Source of the DNA: Roseateles koreensis
GTDB lineage: Bacteria; Pseudomonadota; Gammaproteobacteria; Burkholderiales; Burkholderiaceae_C
DNA length: 64,000 nt
Assembly (NCBI RefSeq): GCF_028595305.1
Contig: NZ_JAQQXS010000006.1
Coordinates: 124,001-188,000, forward strand
Reading direction: 5' to 3'
How positions within the stretch are numbered: the first letter of the stretch is position 1; each line of letters starts with the position of its first letter. A model generated the notes under the pieces. That model made no database searches and was not told the origin of the DNA. It saw only the letters and a program-made list of their open reading frames with translations. The translations under genes were made by a program, and so were the position numbers. Below are positions 32,328 through 42,472 of this stretch, one piece after another.

Positions 32328-34151
32328 ATGAGTAAGCAGATTCGCAACATCGCCATCATCGCCCACGTTGACCATGGCAAAACCACCATGGTTGACCAAT
32401 TGCTGCGCCAAAGCGGCACCTTCGCCGAGCACGAAAAAGTGGTCGACACCGTGATGGACAGCAATGCCATCGAACGCGAGCGCGGCATCACCATCTTGGC
32501 CAAGAACTGCGCCGTGGCTTGGGAAGGTACTCACATCAATATCGTGGACACCCCCGGTCACGCGGACTTCGGTGGTGAAGTCGAGCGCGCCCTGTCCATG
32601 GTGGACGGCGTGGTGCTGCTGATCGACGCGCAAGAAGGCCCGATGCCCCAGACCCGCTTCGTGACCAAGAAGGCCTTGGCCTTGGGCTTGAAGCCCATCG
32701 TTGTCGTCAACAAGGTAGACAAGCCCGGTGCCAAGCCTGACGCCGTCGTCAATGCCGCTTTCGACTTGTTCGACAAGCTGGGCGCGACTGACGAGCAACT
32801 GGACTTCCCCGTCGTTTACGCGTCGGGCATCAACGGCTGGACCTCGCTGGAAGAGGGCGAGCCCGGCGCGCAATGGGGCCCCGACATGTCGGCCCTGTTC
32901 AATACCGTGCTGAAGCACGTGCCTTCGCAAAAGGGTGATCCTGCAGCCCCGCTGCAGCTGCAGATCTCGGCGTTGGACTACTCCACCTTCGTGGGCCGCA
33001 TCGGCGTGGGGCGTATCACCCAAGGCACGATCAAGCCCAGCATGGAGGTGCTGGTGATGGAAGGCCCGGACGGCAAGAGCACCAAGGGCCGCATTAACCA
33101 AGTGCTGACTTTCCAAGGCCTGGACCGCGTGCAATCTGCCGAAGCGGGCCCTGGCGACATCGTGTTGATCAACGGTATCGACGAGATCGGTATCGGAGTG
33201 ACCGTCACCAGTGTGGCCACGCCGGCCCCGCTGCCCATGCTCAAGGTCGACGAGCCGACGCTGACCATGAACTTCTGCGTCAACACCAGCCCTCTGGCCG
33301 GTCGTGAAGGCAAGTTCGTCACCAGCCGTCAGATCTGGGACCGCCTGCAAAAAGAATTGCAGAGCAACGTGGCCCTGCGCGTCAAAGAGACAGACGAAGA
33401 CGGTATCTTCGAAGTGATGGGCCGGGGCGAACTGCACCTGACCATCTTGCTGGAAAATATGCGCCGTGAAGGCTATGAGCTGGCTGTCTCCAAGCCGCGC
33501 GTGGTGTTCCAGACCATCAATGGCGAGAAGCATGAACCCATCGAACTCGTCACGGCCGACGTGGAAGAAACCCACCAGGGTGGCGTCATGCAAGCCCTGG
33601 GTGAGCGCAAGGGCGAACTGGTGAATATGGAGCCGGACGGCCGTGGCCGTGTGCGCCTGGAATACCGCATCCCGGCCCGTGGCCTGATCGGTTTCACCAA
33701 TGAGTTCTTGAACTTGACCCGCGGCTCGGGCCTGATCAGCAATATCTTTGACGGCTATGAGCCGCACAAGGGTGAGATTGCCGGCCGCAAGAACGGCGTG
33801 CTGATCTCCATGGACGCGGGTGAAATCTTCACTTACGCCCTGGGCAAGCTGGATGACCGCGGCCGCATGTTCGTTAAGCCCAACGATCCCGTCTATGAAG
33901 GCATGATCGTCGGCATCCACAGCCGTGAAAACGATCTGGTGGTCAATGCCACCCGTACGAAGCAGCTGACCAACTTCCGCGTCAGTGGCAAGGAAGATGC
34001 GACCAAGATCACACCCCCAATCGATTGCACACTGGAATACGGTGTGGAGTTCATTGAGGACGACGAACTGGTCGAAATCACGCCCAAGAGCATCCGTCTG
34101 CGCAAGCGTTTCCTGACGGAAAACGAACGCAAGCGCAATTCGCGCGGCTAA
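32328..34151 (+). CDS. typA: Ribosome-associated GTPase TypA/BipA
   Basis: The 607-aa translational GTPase acts in 50S assembly and stress growth. The G domain shows [43 protein letters not shown] and NKVDKPGA, followed by the EF-G-like beta-barrel and domains III and V and the BipA-specific C-terminal domain ([17 protein letters not shown]). Length matches the family. It starts 39 bases after truB and ends at a terminator. Confidence 0.97.
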   Translation: MSKQIRNIAIIAHVDHGKTTMVDQLLRQSGTFAEHEKVVDTVMDSNAIERERGITILAKNCAVAWEGTHINIVDTPGHADFGGEVERALSMVDGVVLLIDAQEGPMPQTRFVTKKALALGLKPIVVVNKVDKPGAKPDAVVNAAFDLFDKLGATDEQLDFPVVYASGINGWTSLEEGEPGAQWGPDMSALFNTVLKHVPSQKGDPAAPLQLQISALDYSTFVGRIGVGRITQGTIKPSMEVLVMEGPDGKSTKGRINQVLTFQGLDRVQSAEAGPGDIVLINGIDEIGIGVTVTSVATPAPLPMLKVDEPTLTMNFCVNTSPLAGREGKFVTSRQIWDRLQKELQSNVALRVKETDEDGIFEVMGRGELHLTILLENMRREGYELAVSKPRVVFQTINGEKHEPIELVTADVEETHQGGVMQALGERKGELVNMEPDGRGRVRLEYRIPARGLIGFTNEFLNLTRGSGLISNIFDGYEPHKGEIAGRKNGVLISMDAGEIFTYALGKLDDRGRMFVKPNDPVYEGMIVGIHSRENDLVVNATRTKQLTNFRVSGKEDATKITPPIDCTLEYGVEFIEDDELVEITPKSIRLRKRFLTENERKRNSRG

Positions 34152-34234
34152 AGCCTTGCGACTTGCGCTAGCGCGCAAGATGCTTTGCTCCCGCCAGCCT
34201 CCCTTGGAGCGGGGGCGCTCTTGATTCATTGCTT

Positions 34235-34262
34235 GCGGCCCCTTTGGGGTCGCTCTTTATTT
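34235..34262 (+). terminator. Terminator after typA
   Basis: GCGGCCCC and GGGGTCGC (34235-34242 and 34246-34253) form an 8-bp stem with one G-T pair and a TTT loop, followed by TCTTTATTT. It borders directly on the start of the transporter gene. Confidence 0.65.
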
Positions 34263-34263
34263 G

Positions 34264-35166
34264 ATGACCCATCGGCGTGCGGTCTTGATGATGATTCTGA
34301 TTACCCTGCTGTGGAGTTCGGCGGGGGTGGTTACGCGTCATTTGGAGGCAGCACGGGGGTTTGAGCTGACGTTTTGGCGCAGCAGCTTCAATGCGCTGGC
34401 CTTGATGTTGGCCTTGCGCTGGATGCGGGGGCCGGGGTTGTGGCGTCAGCTTTTGCGCGCGCCGCGCCTGGTGTACTTGTCCGGCGTGTGCTGGGCCGTC
34501 ATGTTCACGGCCTTTATGTTGGCTTTAAGCCTCACCACGGTAGCCAATGTGCTAGTTACCATGGCTTTGGGGCCGCTTTTGACAGCCTTGTTGTCGCGCG
34601 TATTTCTCCACCATCACCTGCCGCGCCGTACCTGGGGGGCGATTGCTGTGGCCAGTTTGGGTATCGCCTGGATGTTTGCTCACGAGGTGCTGGGGCAGGG
34701 TGCCCCCCTTTCTGGTGGGCTGGGCATTGGCGTTGCGCTGGGCGTGCCGGTTGCCGCGGCAGTGAATTGGTCGGTGCTGCAGCATGTGGGTCATGGTGAT
34801 GGGGCCGGCACTGCGCAGGCGCACGATATGCTGCCCGCCATCTTCATCGGTGCGCTGATCTCCGCCATGGCGGTGCTGCCCTTGGCCTGGCCCCTGCGGA
34901 CCACCACGCACGACTTGGTGTTGTTGGCGGGTCTCGGCGTATTTCAACTGGCTTTGCCTTGCCTGCTGGTGGTGCGTCTCAGTCGTGTGCTGGCCGGGCC
35001 CGAGATCGCCTTGCTGGGGCAGTTGGAAGTGGTTTTTGGCGTGCTGTGGGCGTGGGTGTGGGCCGCTGAAGTACCATCCACGGCTGCTTTGTGGGGCGGG
35101 GCCATGGTGCTCTCGGCTCTCATCGTCAATGAATTGCTGGCTTGGCGCTCCGAGCCTCGGTTTTGA
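34264..35166 (+). CDS. EamA/DMT-family transporter
   Basis: The 300-aa inner-membrane protein has about ten hydrophobic helices in two EamA repeats: first repeat from LMMILITLLWSSAGVVTRHL to about residue 140, second to the C-terminus with ALPCLLVVRLSRVLAGPEIALLGQLEVVFGVLWAW. The family exports metabolites or amino acids; the substrate is unknown. ATG 34264 follows a TTG codon in the same frame; no clear ribosome site is visible. The downstream acyl-CoA gene follows after 28 bases but has no obvious link. Confidence 0.85.
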   Translation: MTHRRAVLMMILITLLWSSAGVVTRHLEAARGFELTFWRSSFNALALMLALRWMRGPGLWRQLLRAPRLVYLSGVCWAVMFTAFMLALSLTTVANVLVTMALGPLLTALLSRVFLHHHLPRRTWGAIAVASLGIAWMFAHEVLGQGAPLSGGLGIGVALGVPVAAAVNWSVLQHVGHGDGAGTAQAHDMLPAIFIGALISAMAVLPLAWPLRTTTHDLVLLAGLGVFQLALPCLLVVRLSRVLAGPEIALLGQLEVVFGVLWAWVWAAEVPSTAALWGGAMVLSALIVNELLAWRSEPRF

Positions 35167-35194
35167 TCAATCAACCCATATTCCGGAGAGAGGC

Positions 35195-36325
35195 ATGGAC
35201 GCCGCTTTGAGTTCCGCCCTGATTCCCGCGTTGCAGTCTGAGGGCCAGATCCTGGCCACCGTCAACGGCTGCCTGGGTGTCATCACCCTGAATCGGCCTG
35301 AAGCCTTAAATGCTTTGTCTCTGGGCATGGTCCGCGATCTGTCCGCGCTGTTCAAAGCCTGGACAAATGCCCCGGAGATTGAAGCCGTGGTCTTGATGGC
35401 GGCAGGTCGTCCGGGCAAGCCCCCGGCATTTTGCGCGGGTGGTGACATCCGCTATTTCCACCGCGCAGCGTTGGCGGGCGATACTTCGCTGGAAGACTTT
35501 TTCACCGAAGAGTACGAACTCAATCACCTGATCCACCGGTTCCCAAAACCCAGCATTGCCCTGATGGACGGCATTGTCATGGGGGGCGGCATGGGTATCA
35601 GCCAAGGTTGCAAGTTACGTGTGCTGACCGAGCACAGCAAATTGGCGATGCCCGAAACGCACATTGGCCTGTTCCCCGATGTGGGCGGGGGCTACTTTCT
35701 CAGCCAGTGTCCCGGTCAAACCGGACGCTGGTTGGCTCTAACGGGACAAACCTTGAGCGCAGGTGACGCGATTGAGTTTGGCTTGGGGGATGTCTTTGTT
35801 CAAAGTAGTGCCTTGCCCGGTATCGTCGAGGCCTTTATGAACGGTTCTCAGCGCAATGCCGAGCATGTGGTCGCCACGGTGATGGAACGGGTTGATCTGG
35901 CACCGGCGGGTACCCAGCAACAGTTGCGCGCGCGTATCGACAAGTTTTTTGAACCCGCCGACGTTGGCGCCATCATGGCCGCTCTGGGTGCCAGCGACGA
36001 TGAATGGGCCGTTCAAACATTGGCTACGCTGAACAAGCGCTCGCCGCTGATGATGGCCGTGACAGTTGAGCAACTCAAGCGTGCGCGCAGCCTGTCGCTC
36101 GCCGATGACCTGCGCATGGAGCGCGATATGGTTCACCATTGCTTTCACCTTAGGCAGGTTTCGGACAGCGAAACGGTTGAGGGCATCAGGGCATTGGCAG
36201 TCGACAAAGATCATCATCCGCGTTGGAACCCGGCGCACATTGAGGCCGTGTCCGCGGCGGAAGTCCAAGCGTTTTTTGAATCACCATGGTCTCCCGCGCA
36301 GCACCCCTTGCGCCATTTGGACTGA
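35195..36325 (+). CDS. 3-hydroxyisobutyryl-CoA hydrolase-like crotonase
   Basis: The 376-aa enoyl-CoA hydratase-superfamily protein carries the features of 3-hydroxyisobutyryl-CoA hydrolase: oxyanion-hole strand FCAGGDIRYFHR, SIALMDGIVMGGGMGISQ, and the diagnostic MPETHIGLFPDVGGGYFLS with the catalytic Glu. It would release 3-hydroxyisobutyrate in valine breakdown. The C-terminal half (after residue 240) is the HIBCH-type helical extension. ATG 35195 follows GGAGAGAGGC. Valine-pathway partners are not in the window, so the substrate remains inferred. Confidence 0.85.
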   Translation: MDAALSSALIPALQSEGQILATVNGCLGVITLNRPEALNALSLGMVRDLSALFKAWTNAPEIEAVVLMAAGRPGKPPAFCAGGDIRYFHRAALAGDTSLEDFFTEEYELNHLIHRFPKPSIALMDGIVMGGGMGISQGCKLRVLTEHSKLAMPETHIGLFPDVGGGYFLSQCPGQTGRWLALTGQTLSAGDAIEFGLGDVFVQSSALPGIVEAFMNGSQRNAEHVVATVMERVDLAPAGTQQQLRARIDKFFEPADVGAIMAALGASDDEWAVQTLATLNKRSPLMMAVTVEQLKRARSLSLADDLRMERDMVHHCFHLRQVSDSETVEGIRALAVDKDHHPRWNPAHIEAVSAAEVQAFFESPWSPAQHPLRHLD

Positions 36326-36466
36326 GCACCTCGGCGGCAGCCGGTACCTCACCCCCGTACGCCGCAGCGTTGCACCGTTTTCGCTACCGCTGACAATCAG
36401 GGCGGCATCCCACCGGATGCTGCCCCATTTTTTGACCAAATCCTGTTCAAGAAAGCCTGACCGAAG

Positions 36467-38125
36467 ATGCCCACCGACATCGAAATCGCCCAAGCCGCCA
36501 CGCTGCAAAAGATCCTGCCCCTGGCGCACCGCAAACTCGGCCTGCCCGAAGATTCACTCAGCCCCTACGGGCATTACAAAGCCAAATTGAGTTTGGGGCA
36601 GGTACAAAGCCTCGCCGATGAGCCGGACGGGCATCTGATTCTTGTCACCGCCATTTCGCCCACCCCGCCTGGCGAAGGCAAGACCACCACCACCGTCGGC
36701 CTGGGGGATGGCCTGAATCAAATTGGGAAAAAAGCCATCATCTGCTTGCGAGAGCCTTCGCTGGGGCCATGCTTCGGCATGAAGGGCGGTGCCGCAGGCG
36801 GCGGTCGCGCGCAAGTCTTGCCGATGGAAGACATCAACCTGCATTTCACCGGCGACTTTCACGCCATTGCCCTGGCGCATAACCTGCTGGCCGCACTGAT
36901 CGACAACCACATCCACCACGGCAATGCATTAGACCTGGATGTGCGGCGCATCACCTGGCGCCGTGTGGTGGACATGAATGACCGTGCCTTGCGCGACATC
37001 ACGGTGGGCCTGGGGGGGCCGGGCAACGGGTTTCCGCGGCAAGATGGTTTTGACATCGTGGTCGCCTCCGAGGTGATGGCGATTTTCTGCCTGGCCACGT
37101 CCCTTGCGGATCTGCAACGCCGATTGGGGCATATCGTGGTGGGCTACACCCGGGACAAGCAGGCTGTGACGGCGCGTGATTTGCAGGCTGATGGCGCGAT
37201 GACCGCTTTGCTCAAGGACGCGCTGGCGCCCAATCTGGTTCAGACTCTGGAGGGCACGCTGGCCTTTGTGCATGGCGGCCCCTTTGCCAATATCGCGCAT
37301 GGCTGCAACTCGGTGATCGCGACGCAAACGGCGCTCAAGCTCGCCGACTATGTGGTGACCGAAGCCGGCTTTGGTGCGGATCTGGGCGCTGAAAAATTCA
37401 TCGACATCAAGTGCCGCAAAGCCGGGCTCCAACCGGCCTGTGCGGTGCTGGTGGCCACGGTGCGTGCCCTTAAATTTCACGGTGGCGGCGATGACATCGC
37501 AGCATTGACCGAAGGCTTGGCCAACTTGCGCCGGCATGTGGAAAACATTTGCCAGCATTACGAGTTGCCGGTGGTGGTGTCCATCAATCGTTTTGACAGC
37601 GACACCCCCGAGGAGATTGCACAGATCGAAGCGGCCTGCAAAGCCTTGGGCGTGGTCTGTGTGTTGGCCACGCACTGGGCGGAGGGCGGCGTGGGCGCCG
37701 CGGAGTTGGCCCGACAAGTGGTGGCTTTGTGCGAAGCCTTGCCGCGCAAGCCGGCCGCTCGCTTGTATGCCGATGAAGACACGCTGGAGTTGAAGATCCG
37801 CACCGTTGCCACCAAGGTCTACCGCGCAGATGGGGTGATCTTCGAGCCTCGGGCGGCGCAGCAACTCGCAGAATGGCAAGCGGCCGGGTGGGGTCATTTC
37901 CCGGTGTGCATTGCCAAGACGCCGTACTCCTTCAGCAGCGACGCCAGTTGGCGCGGCGCGGCCAGCGGCCACACCTTGCGCGTGCGGGAATTGCGATTGA
38001 ACGCTGGGGCGGAGTTTGTGGTGGCCATCTGCGGCGACGTCATGACGATGCCCGGCTTGCCCAAGCGTCCCGCGGCGCTGAACATTGGCGTGGACGAAGC
38101 GGGCCGGATCAGCGGCCTGTTCTGA
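36467..38125 (+). CDS. fhs: Formate-tetrahydrofolate ligase
   Basis: The 552-aa enzyme makes 10-formyl-tetrahydrofolate from formate, ATP and tetrahydrofolate. The P-loop is [36 protein letters not shown] and [33 protein letters not shown] are strong signatures (quoted in parts). Length is typical. It could feed formate into one-carbon metabolism, complementing the formate dehydrogenase 14 kb away. It is a single gene, convergent with the downstream esterase. Confidence 0.97.
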   Translation: MPTDIEIAQAATLQKILPLAHRKLGLPEDSLSPYGHYKAKLSLGQVQSLADEPDGHLILVTAISPTPPGEGKTTTTVGLGDGLNQIGKKAIICLREPSLGPCFGMKGGAAGGGRAQVLPMEDINLHFTGDFHAIALAHNLLAALIDNHIHHGNALDLDVRRITWRRVVDMNDRALRDITVGLGGPGNGFPRQDGFDIVVASEVMAIFCLATSLADLQRRLGHIVVGYTRDKQAVTARDLQADGAMTALLKDALAPNLVQTLEGTLAFVHGGPFANIAHGCNSVIATQTALKLADYVVTEAGFGADLGAEKFIDIKCRKAGLQPACAVLVATVRALKFHGGGDDIAALTEGLANLRRHVENICQHYELPVVVSINRFDSDTPEEIAQIEAACKALGVVCVLATHWAEGGVGAAELARQVVALCEALPRKPAARLYADEDTLELKIRTVATKVYRADGVIFEPRAAQQLAEWQAAGWGHFPVCIAKTPYSFSSDASWRGAASGHTLRVRELRLNAGAEFVVAICGDVMTMPGLPKRPAALNIGVDEAGRISGLF

Positions 38126-38160
38126 GTCCCTTTTCTTGGGCCTTGCCTTTCGGCATCGGT

Positions 38161-39207
38161 TCAGCGGGATTGGAAGAAGTTCCAGATCACCTCGTTTGCA
38201 TCGAGGGCCATGGAGGGCACGGCCTTGCCAAGGCGTGTCGCTTGGGCACCCGGCCAGGAGTGGCCGCCAGATGCTGTGACGCACAACTGCACCCGGGCGC
38301 CGGCCGCGCAGCCGCTGTAGGCTTCACAATTGGCACCCGCCCGATCCAGAGTTTTGTGCGGGGTCGCTTGGCACTGGTCCCGGCGGACCCAGCGCGCCAC
38401 GGTATCAGGCACCGAGACAAAGTCCATCACCTTGCGGGTGTCCCGAAAGGCGTCCGGCCCCGCGCCGCCTCCAAACAAGACGTGGGTGTCGTCCTTGGCG
38501 TGAATGTGCAGCACCGAAACCGGTGAACTGGGCTGGCATTGGGTGCTGGCGTCGGTCCCCGCGACAGATGCAACCGCGCGGAAAACGTCTGCTGCGTCGC
38601 AGGCCAAGCGATGCGCCATCATTCCGCCGTTCGACATGCCCACGGCAAAAACCTGTTCTCGGTCGATGTTCAATCGGGCGGACACCGCTGCGACTACGGC
38701 ACGCAGAAAGCCCACATCGTCTATCGAACGGTCTCGCGCATCACCGCAGCAGCCGCCCGCGTTCCAGGTCGCGAATCGCCCTCCCGGGAGAATGCTGTAG
38801 CCACTGGGAAAGACGAGGATAAAGCCCGCTTCATCGGCCTTGCGGCCCAGGCCGTAGCGATCCTTGTCTGCCATGATGTCTGCGCTCCCGCCACCGCCGT
38901 GCAGGGCTAGTACCAAGGCCTGAGCACGGGTGGCGTCATAACTGGGCGGCACATGGACGATGTATTTGCGGACAAGGCCGTCGTGCAACAGAGACAGGCT
39001 GACGACTCCCGGCCCCAATGGGCCTGCTTGCGGGTTTGCGTGCGAATTTATCTGCGTTGGGTCGGGCGACCAGTCCGCGGGCTGCGCCGCAGCACGCCTT
39101 TGCGCCATCCGCGCTTGCATGCGCTCCTGCCAAGTCGGCGCGGCCTCGCTCCCGACGGGCGCAACGCACAAAACCGACAGGAGAGTGAAGGTCGTCAAGA
39201 ATCGCAT
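38161..39207 (-). CDS. Secreted PHB-depolymerase/LpqC-type esterase
   Basis: The 348-aa protein has a signal peptide (TTFTLLSVLCVAPVGSEAA) and an alpha/beta-hydrolase domain from about residue 70. ALVLALHGGGGSADIM gives the oxyanion loop, GMSNGGMMAH the nucleophile Ser elbow, and ASGGHSWPGA the catalytic His region. This is the PHB depolymerase (LpqC/feruloyl esterase-like) family; polymer or ester substrate is open. ATG 39207 begins directly at the signal peptide; the in-frame stretch further upstream lacks a signal. Divergent from the next lipoprotein gene. Confidence 0.85.
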   Translation of the reverse strand: MRFLTTFTLLSVLCVAPVGSEAAPTWQERMQARMAQRRAAAQPADWSPDPTQINSHANPQAGPLGPGVVSLSLLHDGLVRKYIVHVPPSYDATRAQALVLALHGGGGSADIMADKDRYGLGRKADEAGFILVFPSGYSILPGGRFATWNAGGCCGDARDRSIDDVGFLRAVVAAVSARLNIDREQVFAVGMSNGGMMAHRLACDAADVFRAVASVAGTDASTQCQPSSPVSVLHIHAKDDTHVLFGGGAGPDAFRDTRKVMDFVSVPDTVARWVRRDQCQATPHKTLDRAGANCEAYSGCAAGARVQLCVTASGGHSWPGAQATRLGKAVPSMALDANEVIWNFFQSR

Positions 39208-39362
39208 GAGGTGGGCAGACAATGGACGCACGGTGTGCGTGCAAGCATAAAGTACAACAGCGATGGGCAGCACGGAATCAGCGCCCCCACGCGGCATGCG
39301 GCATGCGGCGCGTGCCGTCAATTGAAGAACGTCAACACGTTCCAAGTGAAAGAGGAATCGAG

Positions 39363-39908
39363 ATGCATCCTGCAAAAAATGAACAAACGCTGCGGTGGTC
39401 CACCGCAAGCTTGGCACTGGTATTGCTGCCAGCACTGCTGGCCTGCACCAGCCCCGTCAAAGTGGAGGGCAGTGGCGACAAGGCGTCTGCCGATGAGCGC
39501 GTGAGTGACGCCGTTACCGCGCCCTTGCAGGACTTGAATCTGATGCAGAGCAAGATTCCCGATGTGCTGCAGGCCGCGCAAGAGGCCCCCTACAAATTGC
39601 CGCCCGATGCCAGTTGCGCAGGCTTGGCGCATGAGTCAGCAGCCTTGGAAAAGGCCTTGGGGCCTGACCTTGACTCACCACAACGCAAGGAGCAGCAAGA
39701 CGCTTGGGCCAAGAGCGGTGAGATGGCGGGGGACGCTGCCTTCGGCGCCCTGCGCAGCGCCAGCGAGAACCTGCTGCCTTTTCGAGGCTGGTTGCGCAAA
39801 CTCAGCGGTGCCGAGCGCCATTCAAGCGCCGTCACCGCCGCGCTGGTTGCAGGCCAATCCCGCCGGGCCTTTCTGAGAGGCCTTCAACTCGGCAAGAGTT
39901 GCCATTGA
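39363..39908 (+). CDS. Hypothetical lipoprotein
   Basis: The 181-aa protein has a signal peptide with lipobox (LALVLLPALLACTS), so it should be lipid-anchored, and a mostly helical soluble part (about residues 45-180) with Cys at SCAGLAHE and near the end (GKSCH). It resembles small conserved hypothetical lipoproteins of Burkholderiales, with no known role. ATG 39363 is preceded by GAGGAA. It is convergent with the Tsx-like gene ten bases on. Confidence 0.75.
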   Translation: MHPAKNEQTLRWSTASLALVLLPALLACTSPVKVEGSGDKASADERVSDAVTAPLQDLNLMQSKIPDVLQAAQEAPYKLPPDASCAGLAHESAALEKALGPDLDSPQRKEQQDAWAKSGEMAGDAAFGALRSASENLLPFRGWLRKLSGAERHSSAVTAALVAGQSRRAFLRGLQLGKSCH

Positions 39909-39918
39909 GGGCCTTGCT

Positions 39919-40797
39919 TCAGAAGTGGTACTCAGCGCGAATCATGGGCGTCTTGGCGAAGGCGCCGGAGCCTGCAGGGCCGTCACTGTTGTTGCCAAAC
40001 TTGTTTTTCCAGTACTGATACTCAAAGCCCAGCTTGAAGGACTTGGGTTGCGCATTGATCAGGCCACTCAGGTCGTACATGATTTGCATGTCGATATTGG
40101 TCTCGGTGGCCGTGTCATTGCCAAACTCATCCTTTCCCTTGGAGGCAATCAGGTTGGCAAACCCTTCAAATGAAAAGCCGCTGCTGCCGATAGGAATGCC
40201 CCACGCAGCAGTCAACATCGGGTGCACGTCGTAGCTGTAACGCGGTGTTGAAACCTTGGTGAAGGTGCTGTACGGGGCATTGCTTTCCCACAAGGCCAGC
40301 ACGCTAACGTCCAAAAAGCCTGGCACATCGAACATCAACGTCGGGCCGGCCACCAGCATGCGCTTCTTGGAGTTGTAGCCCGCATCGGTTTTGGTGTTGG
40401 CGTCAAAGCCGAAGGTCAACCCCGCCCCACGCACCGGGCCAAACTTGATGGCGGATCCGCTCACCTTTTCAAAATTGACGGTGTTGCGATAGACGATGTA
40501 AACCTCGGTGGCGCCATTGGACGAGCCCGCGCCGGCTGGGTCTTTGTTGTCAGACAGCAGCAGATCGATGTTGAAGAAGTTGGTTCCGTACTTGTAGCCG
40601 CTGACGTGGTTGAAGTCGATGATGTTCTTCTTGATGTCATCGGGGTTGAAGGGCTCGGCAAATTGGGTGCCGCTTCGAATGCCGATGGACGTATCGCTCC
40701 AATCGGCCGCCTGCGCGGGCAGGGCCGCTGCAGCCAGTGCGATTGGCAGCAGGGTTGGCAGCGCGATGGCCTTGAAGGTGTTTTTTGTCGTACTCAT
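39919..40797 (-). CDS. Tsx-like nucleoside-type outer-membrane channel
   Basis: The 292-aa protein has a signal peptide (ALPTLLPIALAAAALPAQA) and a beta-barrel with alternating residues and aromatic belts, ending in the C-terminal Phe of outer-membrane proteins (MIRAEYHF). WSDTSIGIRSGTQFAEPFNP and YQYWKNKFGN are typical of the Tsx-like family that passes nucleosides and related compounds. Being 77 bases downstream of puuD on the same strand, it probably brings purines or urate across the outer membrane. Confidence 0.8.
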   Translation of the reverse strand: MSTTKNTFKAIALPTLLPIALAAAALPAQAADWSDTSIGIRSGTQFAEPFNPDDIKKNIIDFNHVSGYKYGTNFFNIDLLLSDNKDPAGAGSSNGATEVYIVYRNTVNFEKVSGSAIKFGPVRGAGLTFGFDANTKTDAGYNSKKRMLVAGPTLMFDVPGFLDVSVLALWESNAPYSTFTKVSTPRYSYDVHPMLTAAWGIPIGSSGFSFEGFANLIASKGKDEFGNDTATETNIDMQIMYDLSGLINAQPKSFKLGFEYQYWKNKFGNNSDGPAGSGAFAKTPMIRAEYHF

Positions 40798-40874
40798 GAA
40801 TGCTCCTAGAGTTGTTTGCGGATCGGGAATCGGTAAGGTCTTGCTGGAATGTCGAAGTCAGTTGATTGATTGCG

Positions 40875-42086
40875 TTATTGGGCAGGCGCGCCGGCCTCAA
40901 ACCAGTGTTTGATCAACAAGCGTTCGGCCTGGGTGATCTGTGTGGCGTTGTTGAGCGGCATCTGTTTGAGCACCGCAGCCTGTTGGTAGACGGCTTGCGC
41001 ATGCTGCTGGATGAGCTCTGGGGTATGGAGCGCAATGCCTTTGTTCTGCACCGTCGCGTTGTGGCACATGACACAGCGCTGCTCAATCACGGTTTTCAGC
41101 GCCGCAAACGCAACGGGCGCGTCAGCATCTGCCGGCCTTGCTTGCGATGCAGAAGGCGCGGGTGCCAACCAGACCATCAAGCCCAGCACCATCAGCACAC
41201 CGGCCGCCGCGGTCGCATACGGCGGCTTGACACCTTGCACCGCAGCCTTGTGCCGGGCCACGAAAAAATGCCGAATCAAGGCGCCCGCCACCATCAGCAC
41301 CGACAGCACGGCCCAGTTGCGCGGGCCCTCAAACAGCCAGCCGTAGTGGTTGGATAGCATGGCGATCAAGACAGGCAGTGTGAAATAAGTGTTATGCACG
41401 CTGCGCTGCTTCGCACGCCAACCATGAAGAGGGTCAACCGTTTGGCCCGCCTTGAGCTGGGCCACCACCCGGCGCTGCCCGGGAATGATCCACACCAGCA
41501 CGTTGGCGCTCATGCTGGTCGCCAACATCGCGCCCACCAGCACAAAGGCGGCGCGCCCTGCAAACAACTGGCATGCCAGCCAAGTCGCCCCCAGCACCAG
41601 CACGAGCAAGCACGCACCGACAATCAAGTCGCCATTTTTTTTGCGTCCCAAGCTGCGGCAAATGGCGTCGTAGGCCAGCCAGAACACCAGCAAAAAGGCC
41701 AGGGCCGTGCCAACCGCAGCAGCCGCAGGCCAGTCATGTACACGCCGATCCACCATGAAGGTACCTGCGTTGAACAGGTACAGCACGCTGAACAAGCCCA
41801 TGCCCGACAACCAGGTGGCGTAACTCTCCCAGTAAAACCAGTGCAGATTCTTGGGCAGCTGTTTTGGTGCCACCAGGTACTTTTGAGGGTTGTAGAAACC
41901 GCCGCCGTGCACGGCCCACAGTTCACCGCTCACGCCTTTGTCCAATAGTTCAGGCGAGGTGGGCGGGGTCAGACTGTTGTCGAGAAAAACAAAGTAGAAC
42001 GACGATCCGGCCCACGCAATGACGGTGATGACATGCGTCCATCGCAACAGCAGATTTGCCCAGTCAAGCAGATAAGAGGTGTCCAT
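40875..42086 (-). CDS. puuD: Membrane urate hydroxylase PuuD with C-terminal cytochrome c
   Basis: The 403-aa protein oxidises urate to 5-hydroxyisourate. About eight hydrophobic helices (from LLDWANLLLRWTHVITVIAWAG on, with His for membrane haem or quinone contact) make up residues 1-300; SVHNTYFTLPVLIAMLSNHYGW is a PuuD signature. The C-terminal domain (about 320-403) has a haem motif RCVMCH and a late Met (LKQMPLNN), so electrons can go to the respiratory chain rather than to H2O2. ATG 42086 is used; a TTG one codon earlier is in frame. Confidence 0.93.
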   Translation of the reverse strand: MDTSYLLDWANLLLRWTHVITVIAWAGSSFYFVFLDNSLTPPTSPELLDKGVSGELWAVHGGGFYNPQKYLVAPKQLPKNLHWFYWESYATWLSGMGLFSVLYLFNAGTFMVDRRVHDWPAAAAVGTALAFLLVFWLAYDAICRSLGRKKNGDLIVGACLLVLVLGATWLACQLFAGRAAFVLVGAMLATSMSANVLVWIIPGQRRVVAQLKAGQTVDPLHGWRAKQRSVHNTYFTLPVLIAMLSNHYGWLFEGPRNWAVLSVLMVAGALIRHFFVARHKAAVQGVKPPYATAAAGVLMVLGLMVWLAPAPSASQARPADADAPVAFAALKTVIEQRCVMCHNATVQNKGIALHTPELIQQHAQAVYQQAAVLKQMPLNNATQITQAERLLIKHWFEAGAPAQ

Positions 42087-42472
42087 CAAGCTCCAAAAAT
42101 AACGGCGAGCGGCTACGGGCTATTCAGGCCTGTGATTCGTCGCTGAGGTCGCGCCGTGGCTGTTGAAAAACTGTAAACGGCGTGCTCTCCAAGTATGACC
42201 TCTGGTTTTCCCGAGATGCCACGCGGTGTCAACTTCATAGCAACAGTTGTGCCGGCCCGGGGCGTGTTTGCAGCCCAGGTTTCGCCTTGAATTGAGGCCT
42301 GTTGCGCTTGAGTCGTGCAAGGGGCACCGCTGTTGTGCGTGTCGTGTGTCCGACAGCCCCAGCGCGATCAGCGACGGCACCGGTGGTACAGAATCTGCAG
42401 CAGAATCGCTCTCAGGTGAAATCGGGCTGCCATTTTGAAACCTCAGACTTTTGACGGGAAAGGCGTGCGCGC
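42087..42472. other. 386-bp divergent intergenic region between puuD and puuE
   Basis: The region separates the two arms of the purine cluster and should hold both promoters and any regulator site. No gene is convincing. I see no strong sigma-70 pair; GTCGTGTGTCCGAC (inexact inverted repeat) near 42345 is a weak operator candidate. Confidence 0.5.

Noticed and set aside
32247-34229. A long open frame on the minus strand opposite typA
   Set aside because: The plus-strand TypA has all GTPase motifs; the antisense frame is low-complexity and rich in His and Gln, as expected of a shadow.
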